This document shows positions 59,923 to 64,000 of a stretch of 64,000 nt of DNA, in pieces. Location of the stretch: positions 3,782,001 to 3,846,000 of the forward strand of contig NZ_CP031716.1 of the NCBI RefSeq assembly GCF_001696605.3. Reading direction: 5' to 3'. The notes beneath the pieces are model-generated. The model was not told where the DNA came from. It did no database searches and saw nothing but the letters and a program-made list of their open reading frames with translations. The stretch's first letter is position 1; the number at the start of each line of letters is the position of its first letter. Position numbers and translations under genes: made by a program. The stretch is from Acinetobacter wuhouensis. Lineage in GTDB: Bacteria; Pseudomonadota; Gammaproteobacteria; Pseudomonadales; Moraxellaceae.

Positions 59923-60624
59923 TTACAATCCAAACTTTTGCCAAAGCTTTTCTATTTCATCTGCTGGATAAGCCCCCATCGCTTTATAACCATTTGAAAA
60001 AATAATAGCTGGCGTACCCTGCAAACCTAATTTTTGACCTAATTCCAGATTACGATCAATCGGTGTTGCACAGTTTGCAGGCGCAGTAGGTTTTATTCCA
60101 CTTTGAATTAAATTCTTCCAAGCGTATGCTTTATTGCTTGAACACCACACTTGCTTCGATGGAAGAATAGATTGCGCTTTGATTGGGTAAATGAATGTGT
60201 AAATCGTCACATCATTGAGTTTAGCTAAATTCCCTTCAAGAACCTTGCAATATGGGCAATTTGGGTCAGAAAAGATCGCAAGCTGACGCTTTCCATTCCC
60301 CCTCACTGTTTTAATAGCATCATTCAGAGGTAAAGTTTTAAAATCTACATAATTTTTCTGATCGACTAGATCTTTAGTTAAGTTATGTTGATCTTTTAAG
60401 CGAATCATTGAACCAATGAAAATATGTTGGGCATCTTCATTCACATAAATAATTTTATCGTCTAATGTCCCACTATATAAACCTTGCATCTCCGTTGTTT
60501 TCAGATTATCAATTTTTATATTGGGATATTGTTGAGCTAATTTCGCTTTCACAGTATCTACACTGGCAAAACTGACTGAACACAACGTAAGACTTAAACT
60601 CAATGCTATAAATTGCTTTAACAT
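59923..60624 (-). CDS. dsbC: DsbC-like periplasmic disulfide isomerase
   Basis: 233 residues from ATG 60624 (MLKQFIALSLSL), which gives a proper signal peptide (cleavage after SFA); the frame is open 38 codons further up but without sense as a signal. The N-terminal dimerisation domain is at about 21-80 and the thioredoxin-like domain at about 100-233, with the active site CPYC (Cys123, Cys126), a structural pair Cys161/Cys185, and the cis-proline GTPAII. Length matches DsbC. It rearranges wrong disulfides in secreted proteins. It starts 94 bp downstream of the metal exporter. Confidence 0.88.
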   Translation of the reverse strand: MLKQFIALSLSLTLCSVSFASVDTVKAKLAQQYPNIKIDNLKTTEMQGLYSGTLDDKIIYVNEDAQHIFIGSMIRLKDQHNLTKDLVDQKNYVDFKTLPLNDAIKTVRGNGKRQLAIFSDPNCPYCKVLEGNLAKLNDVTIYTFIYPIKAQSILPSKQVWCSSNKAYAWKNLIQSGIKPTAPANCATPIDRNLELGQKLGLQGTPAIIFSNGYKAMGAYPADEIEKLWQKFGL

Positions 60625-60718
60625 ATTTCTAAAAAAATCAAAAATCAGAATAGGCGACATTAAAACATAGTTTAGTAGGACACTTGTTTGAAAACTGTGA
60701 GGATGTTTTCTTAAAACA

Positions 60719-61714
60719 TTAAGTTCCACGTGAAACAAAGTTAAACATCGAAATCTGATTTATTTCGACTGAAATATGAATCAATTCTTCATGGATGGAT
60801 AAAGCTTGACGAATCATATCGGCATTAAGATTTTTATCACTTGTTTCAAGCGCCAAAATCACTGAAAACTTTGCTTTTCCCACTTTCCATACATGAATAT
60901 CTGTAATTTTCACCTCACTTTTGAGTTCATCAATCGCTTCACGAATTTCATTTACCACAGGCTCATCCATTTCAGCATCAAGTAAGGTTTTACCTGTTTG
61001 ACGAATCAAGCTCCATGACCAATTTGCAACGAGAAAAGCACCCACTATGCCGAGGATTGGATCTAAAAAATTCCAGCCAAAATATTTCCCTGCAATTAAT
61101 GCCAATATTGCCAAAACAGAGGTCACAGCATCAGCGACAACATGGAGAAAAGCAGCTCGATGGTTTAAATCGTGCACATCATGCGAGTGTCCATGACCTG
61201 AATGTGCATGATGTGAATGTGTATGTGAATGACCATGCCCATGATGATGCCCATGCTCGTGACCGCCATCATGTAATAACCAAGTACAAATTAAATTGAC
61301 CAATAAACCAACGACTGCAATCGGTATCGCTTCATTAAAATGAATCGGAACAGGAGAAAATATGCGTTCAATTGATTGAAATGCCATAAGAATCGCCACA
61401 AGCATCAGGATAATCGCACTGCTATATCCCGCTAAAATTTCGATTTTCCATGTTCCAAAACTAAACCGAGCATCTTGTGCATAATGCCGAGCTGCACGAT
61501 AGGCAACATAAGCCAATCCCAGTGCAATCATATGCGAGCTCATATGCCAACCATCTGCAAGCAGTGCCATAGAGTTAAATACCCAACCACCCACGATCTC
61601 AAAAATCATCATGACTGCAGTGAGTATTGTTGCAAATAAGATTTTCTTTTGTGCCAATGGATTACCTTCATCAAATTGATGACTGTGTTGGCGTTGTATG
61701 GTTTTAAATTGCAT
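60719..61714 (-). CDS. dmeF: CDF-family cation exporter, DmeF-like (Co2+/Ni2+)
   Basis: 331 residues, six membrane segments. Metal-site motifs are LLADGWHMSSHM (Asp54, His57, His61) in TM2 and HVVADAVTSVLAI in TM5. A cytoplasmic His-rich loop, HEHGHHHGHGHSHTHSHH and on, lies at about 150-180. The C-terminal regulatory domain follows (VKITDIHVWKVGKAKFSV). Divergent from an RcnR-like repressor with two operators between them, so it probably exports Co2+ and Ni2+. Its last codons form a parS-like site. Confidence 0.88.
   Translation of the reverse strand: MQFKTIQRQHSHQFDEGNPLAQKKILFATILTAVMMIFEIVGGWVFNSMALLADGWHMSSHMIALGLAYVAYRAARHYAQDARFSFGTWKIEILAGYSSAIILMLVAILMAFQSIERIFSPVPIHFNEAIPIAVVGLLVNLICTWLLHDGGHEHGHHHGHGHSHTHSHHAHSGHGHSHDVHDLNHRAAFLHVVADAVTSVLAILALIAGKYFGWNFLDPILGIVGAFLVANWSWSLIRQTGKTLLDAEMDEPVVNEIREAIDELKSEVKITDIHVWKVGKAKFSVILALETSDKNLNADMIRQALSIHEELIHISVEINQISMFNFVSRGT
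60722..60737. other. parS-like ParB-binding site at the 3' end of dmeF
   Basis: On the minus strand TGTTTCACGTGGAACT: 15 of 16 match a hybrid of the known parS forms TGTTTCACGTGAAACA and TGTTCCACGTGGAACA, with only the last base off. The inner 14-mer is identical to that at 28281-28294. The site spans the last codons (VSRGT) and ends one base short of the stop codon's end. Confidence 0.75.
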
Positions 61715-61731
61715 GAGGGACTAATCCTATA

Positions 61732-61746
61732 TACTCCCCCTTAGTA
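61732..61746. promoter_or_regulatory. RcnR/DmeR-type operator 1
   Basis: TACTCCCCCTTAGTA: TACT-N7-AGTA with a C/G tract, matching the RcnR operator layout TACT-G-tract-AGTA. It lies 18 bp upstream of the dmeF start. Confidence 0.8.
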
Positions 61747-61766
61747 TATTATTTCAATTTAAAATA

Positions 61767-61781
61767 TACTATAAGGGAGTA
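61767..61781. promoter_or_regulatory. RcnR/DmeR-type operator 2
   Basis: TACTATAAGGGAGTA: TACT-N7-AGTA, G-tract of three. It lies 21 bp upstream of the repressor start, so the repressor should control itself as well as the exporter. Confidence 0.78.
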
Positions 61782-61802
61782 TATATTTAGAGGATGATCG
61801 TG

Positions 61803-62069
61803 ATGAGTCATTTACACCAAGATAAAAAAGTCCTCAATCGTGTAAAGCGTTTAAAAGGTCAAATTCAAGCTGTTGAAGAAGCCTTAAATCAGCCAGACAG
61901 TTCTTGTATTTCAGTGCTACAGCAAGTTGCAGCAATAAAAGGGGCAGTCAATGGTTTGATGAATGAATTGATTGAACAACATTTAACTGAACATGTGATT
62001 CAAGATCCACACGCTGTAGATAAAGTAGAGTTACAGGAATTTTTAAAGTTATTGAAGCGCTATTGTTAA
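61803..62069 (+). CDS. RcnR/DmeR-type metal-sensing repressor (CsoR family)
   Basis: 88 residues from ATG 61803, selected because AGAGG is then 9 bp upstream and the protein starts MSHLHQDKK like RcnR. All four metal ligands of the RcnR W-X-Y-Z set line up with the same numbering: His3, Cys35, His60 (EQHLTE) and His64. The QQVAAIKGAVNGLMNELI helix is nearly that of RcnR. It represses until Co2+ or Ni2+ binds. Divergent from dmeF. Confidence 0.92.
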   Translation: MSHLHQDKKVLNRVKRLKGQIQAVEEALNQPDSSCISVLQQVAAIKGAVNGLMNELIEQHLTEHVIQDPHAVDKVELQEFLKLLKRYC

Positions 62070-62253
62070 AACAGAGGAATAATATTTTTCGTTATCTTTT
62101 AATTTTTGATTGACCCTAAAGTGATTAAGTTTTAATCTCCCAATATATCGTTTTTTTTCGATGCTGACGTTGATTAAACACGTTCCGCATTTTTGTCTGC
62201 AAAATTTAGGTCTATATAACGCATCTAAATTTCCTTTTTTAAGCTCTAAATCT

Positions 62254-63426
62254 ATGAATCAGCAATCATGGCGTCCATTTTTCATGGTCAGCCTTGCTTT
62301 ATGTATCGGTACGATTGGTACGGCACTTGCTAGCCCTTTATATCCAATTTATCAACAACTTTGGCACTTACTCCCAAGCCATATTACTTATATTTTTGTC
62401 GCCTATATGTTCGGTTGTATGACCACATTGTTATTTCTAGGTCGTACCAGTAATAGTTTTGGGTTTATTCGAACTTTGCAGATTGGATTGTTGTTTGCGG
62501 TCATCGGCTTAACACTTTCTGTATTTGCTTCAAATACTTACTATCTTGGATTTGGGCGCTTTATTATTGGTATTGCATCAGGTCTGATCAGTACCTCTGC
62601 CATGTTGGGTTTGATTTACACCATTCCAAATTCGCACAAACAAAATGCAGCACAATTAAGTTCAATCATTACCGTATTAGGATTCGGTCTTGGACCTTTC
62701 ATTGGTGGGGCAATTGCGCAATTTTCTGATCAACCACTCGTGACGCCTTATATCCCTGTCATTATTGCTACCTCGATCAGCTTAATTAGCCTATTTAGTA
62801 TTAAAACCATTCGACCTGAGAAACAACCTTTTTCTATTGCGCCACATTTAGAACTTCCCGAAGCTCAATTTAAAAAACAGTTTTATATTGCAAGTTTTAC
62901 AGCATTTTGTGCTTTTGGTTCGTTCAGTTTATTTGCTTCTTTAGCACCATCTTTTATCATAGATATTATCCCTTGGCATGGTCCTTTGATCAGTGGTGCA
63001 ACCATTGCCAGCATTCTTCTTGTTTCTGCAATTGTACAATTTGCAGCAAAATCAATGGATATGCATAAAGCTTTAAATGCTGGTTTAATTTTATTAATCA
63101 GCAGTTATCTCATTCTGTCCATTTGTATGATTTTAGACTTAGGCTTTATTTTCTTTATCAGTGTGATCTGTGTGGGAATGGGACATGGTATGGGTTTATT
63201 GGCTGCTTTTGCTTTGGTGCATCGCATGACCAATCCTGATAACTGTGCTGCGGTGGTTTCGACTTATTTGTTTATTGCGTATTTTGGTACGATTGTTCCT
63301 GTTATTTTTGCAGGCTATTTATCGGATCATTTTGGTTTGATAACAGGTGTTTTAGGTTTCTGTGCAGGGGTAGGTGCGCTATGTGTTTACCTGTTGATCA
63401 ATCATTTAAAGCTTAAAACCACATAA
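62254..63426 (+). CDS. MFS transporter
   Basis: About 390 residues from ATG 62254 (MNQQSWRPFFM); an ATG at 62161 is in frame but adds 31 residues without MFS character. Twelve membrane segments. MFS features: the TM2-3 loop MFGCMTTLLFLGRTSNSFG and FGRFIIGIASGLISTSAML in TM4. The substrate cannot be deduced; drug or metabolite export is likely. Confidence 0.82.
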   Translation: MNQQSWRPFFMVSLALCIGTIGTALASPLYPIYQQLWHLLPSHITYIFVAYMFGCMTTLLFLGRTSNSFGFIRTLQIGLLFAVIGLTLSVFASNTYYLGFGRFIIGIASGLISTSAMLGLIYTIPNSHKQNAAQLSSIITVLGFGLGPFIGGAIAQFSDQPLVTPYIPVIIATSISLISLFSIKTIRPEKQPFSIAPHLELPEAQFKKQFYIASFTAFCAFGSFSLFASLAPSFIIDIIPWHGPLISGATIASILLVSAIVQFAAKSMDMHKALNAGLILLISSYLILSICMILDLGFIFFISVICVGMGHGMGLLAAFALVHRMTNPDNCAAVVSTYLFIAYFGTIVPVIFAGYLSDHFGLITGVLGFCAGVGALCVYLLINHLKLKTT

Positions 63427-63452
63427 AAAAAGGCGCTTAGCGCCTTTTTATT
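63423..63452. terminator. Bidirectional terminator
   Basis: AAAAAGGCGC-TTA-GCGCCTTTTT, between the MFS gene and the convergent YgiW-like gene; A and T runs on both sides. Confidence 0.88.
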
Positions 63453-63814
63453 TAAGGAATGATTTCAATTTTAACGACTTCAATATCTGTCGGTTTATAA
63501 CGATGTGTATCCACCTCACCAACGACTTTGACTTGAGTACCTGATTTCAACTGTTTTAAATCAATCAAATCATCATCGACCTCTATTCCAATCGTTCCCG
63601 TACTATCTTTGAGTTCATAATGCTCGTGTTTAATCTGACCGACGATTGTTCCAGTCAAAGTCACCGCAACTTCATCATTGGCACGTAAAGCTTGCGCTAC
63701 AGTGATATTATTTTTAGCAGCTTCTTGAATAATGGCTTGATCATCTTTTCCCGCCCAAACATTTGCTGTTAGACCAAGTAAAATAACAGTGAGTAATAGA
63801 GGAGACTTTTTCAT
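63452..63814 (-). CDS. YgiW/YdeI-family periplasmic stress protein (OB fold)
   Basis: 120 residues with a signal peptide (cleavage after NVWA). The BOF/OB-fold sequence is typical: VTLTGTIVGQIKHEHYELKD, GTIGIEVDDD and KVVGEVDTHRYKPTDIEV. The family aids tolerance to peroxide, metals or cationic peptides. Monocistronic. Confidence 0.88.
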   Translation of the reverse strand: MKKSPLLLTVILLGLTANVWAGKDDQAIIQEAAKNNITVAQALRANDEVAVTLTGTIVGQIKHEHYELKDSTGTIGIEVDDDLIDLKQLKSGTQVKVVGEVDTHRYKPTDIEVVKIEIIP

Positions 63815-63907
63815 AAACAGAACCTTACTTTAAGGAATTCTGTTTAAGCTTAAAATATTAAGATCTGTACTGTAAATAAAATGTACTAAATGATAAATAA
63901 AATCATA

Positions 63908-63933
63908 AAAAAGCTGACATTTATGTCAGCTTA
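63908..63933 (-). terminator. Terminator for a leftward gene beyond the window edge
   Basis: AAGCTGACA-TTTA-TGTCAGCTT (63911-63932), followed on the minus strand by TTTTATG. It implies that a leftward gene ends just outside or near the right edge. Confidence 0.65.
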
Positions 63934-64000
63934 AATAAAACATTAAAAATAAATAAATTTTCTAATCTAGGGTAAATTTGACTTGATATCCTAAGCACAT

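Noticed and set aside
61015-61299. A plus-strand His/Asp-rich frame opposite dmeF
   Set aside because: It is the antisense of the His-rich loop codons of the exporter.

Overview
The window is chromosomal DNA of an Acinetobacter species. It is AT-rich, the 16S and 23S genes read as gammaproteobacterial, and several gene neighbourhoods are typical of the genus: a type VI secretion system (T6SS) locus carrying TagX and an AsaA-like protein, an mpl gene, a BlsA-like BLUF protein and a DmeF/RcnR-type metal pair. The species cannot be fixed by reading alone. No insertion sequence, prophage, integrase or CRISPR array was seen.

Layout. (1) 1-16905: most of a T6SS. A leftward arm encodes an AsaA-like periplasmic protein, then tssB, tssC, hcp, tssE, tssF, tssG, an unnamed membrane protein and tssM (cut by the window edge). 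A rightward arm encodes tssH/clpV, tssA, tssK, tssL, an unnamed anchored periplasmic protein and tagX. The arms diverge from a 350-bp AT-rich region. (2) 17225-22900: a complete leftward rRNA operon, 16S-tRNA-Ile(GAT)-tRNA-Ala(TGC)-23S-5S, with a clear promoter and terminator. (3) 23174-31885: a 5'-nucleotidase lipoprotein, a YczE-like membrane protein, a leftward tauABCD taurine operon with an unusual hairpin-rich gap before tauD, a solute-binding protein and a small lipoprotein. (4) 32708-35358: grpE and dnaK, each with its own sigma-32-type promoter. (5) 35449-47011: a MerR regulator with an ABM monooxygenase, small membrane proteins, a matrixin-like protease, a lytic transglycosylase, purE-purK and mpl. 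(6) 47048-57048: a run of accessory or hypothetical genes. It includes a pair of paralogous secreted proteins of which one is killed by a single amber codon, a BLUF photoreceptor, two tandem small GNAT proteins, a SotB-like exporter, a manganese (yybP-ykoY) riboswitch in front of a TerC/Alx protein, a YgiB/YgiC-like pair and a solitary MvaI/BcnI-type nuclease. (7) 57296-64000: guanine deaminase, hpt, a GlsB-type membrane protein, a DsbC-like protein, a DmeF-like exporter divergent from an RcnR-like repressor with two matching operators, an MFS transporter and a YgiW-type protein.

The observations I rate highest are not ordinary genes. First, two parS-like sites share the same 14-base core GTTTCACGTGGAAC, one inside tauC (28280-28295) and one at the 3' end of the metal exporter (60722-60737); together they suggest that the window lies in the ParB-binding region near the chromosome origin. 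Second, the TerC riboswitch has an intrinsic terminator overlapping the aptamer's 3' strand. Third, there are two perfect TACT-N7-AGTA operators at the metal exporter. Fourth, an orphan leftward terminator in the gene-free stretch before grpE implies an unannotated small RNA. I do not see an entirely new multi-gene system; the most plausible little-described pieces are the two unnamed T6SS membrane proteins and the methylase-less nuclease.
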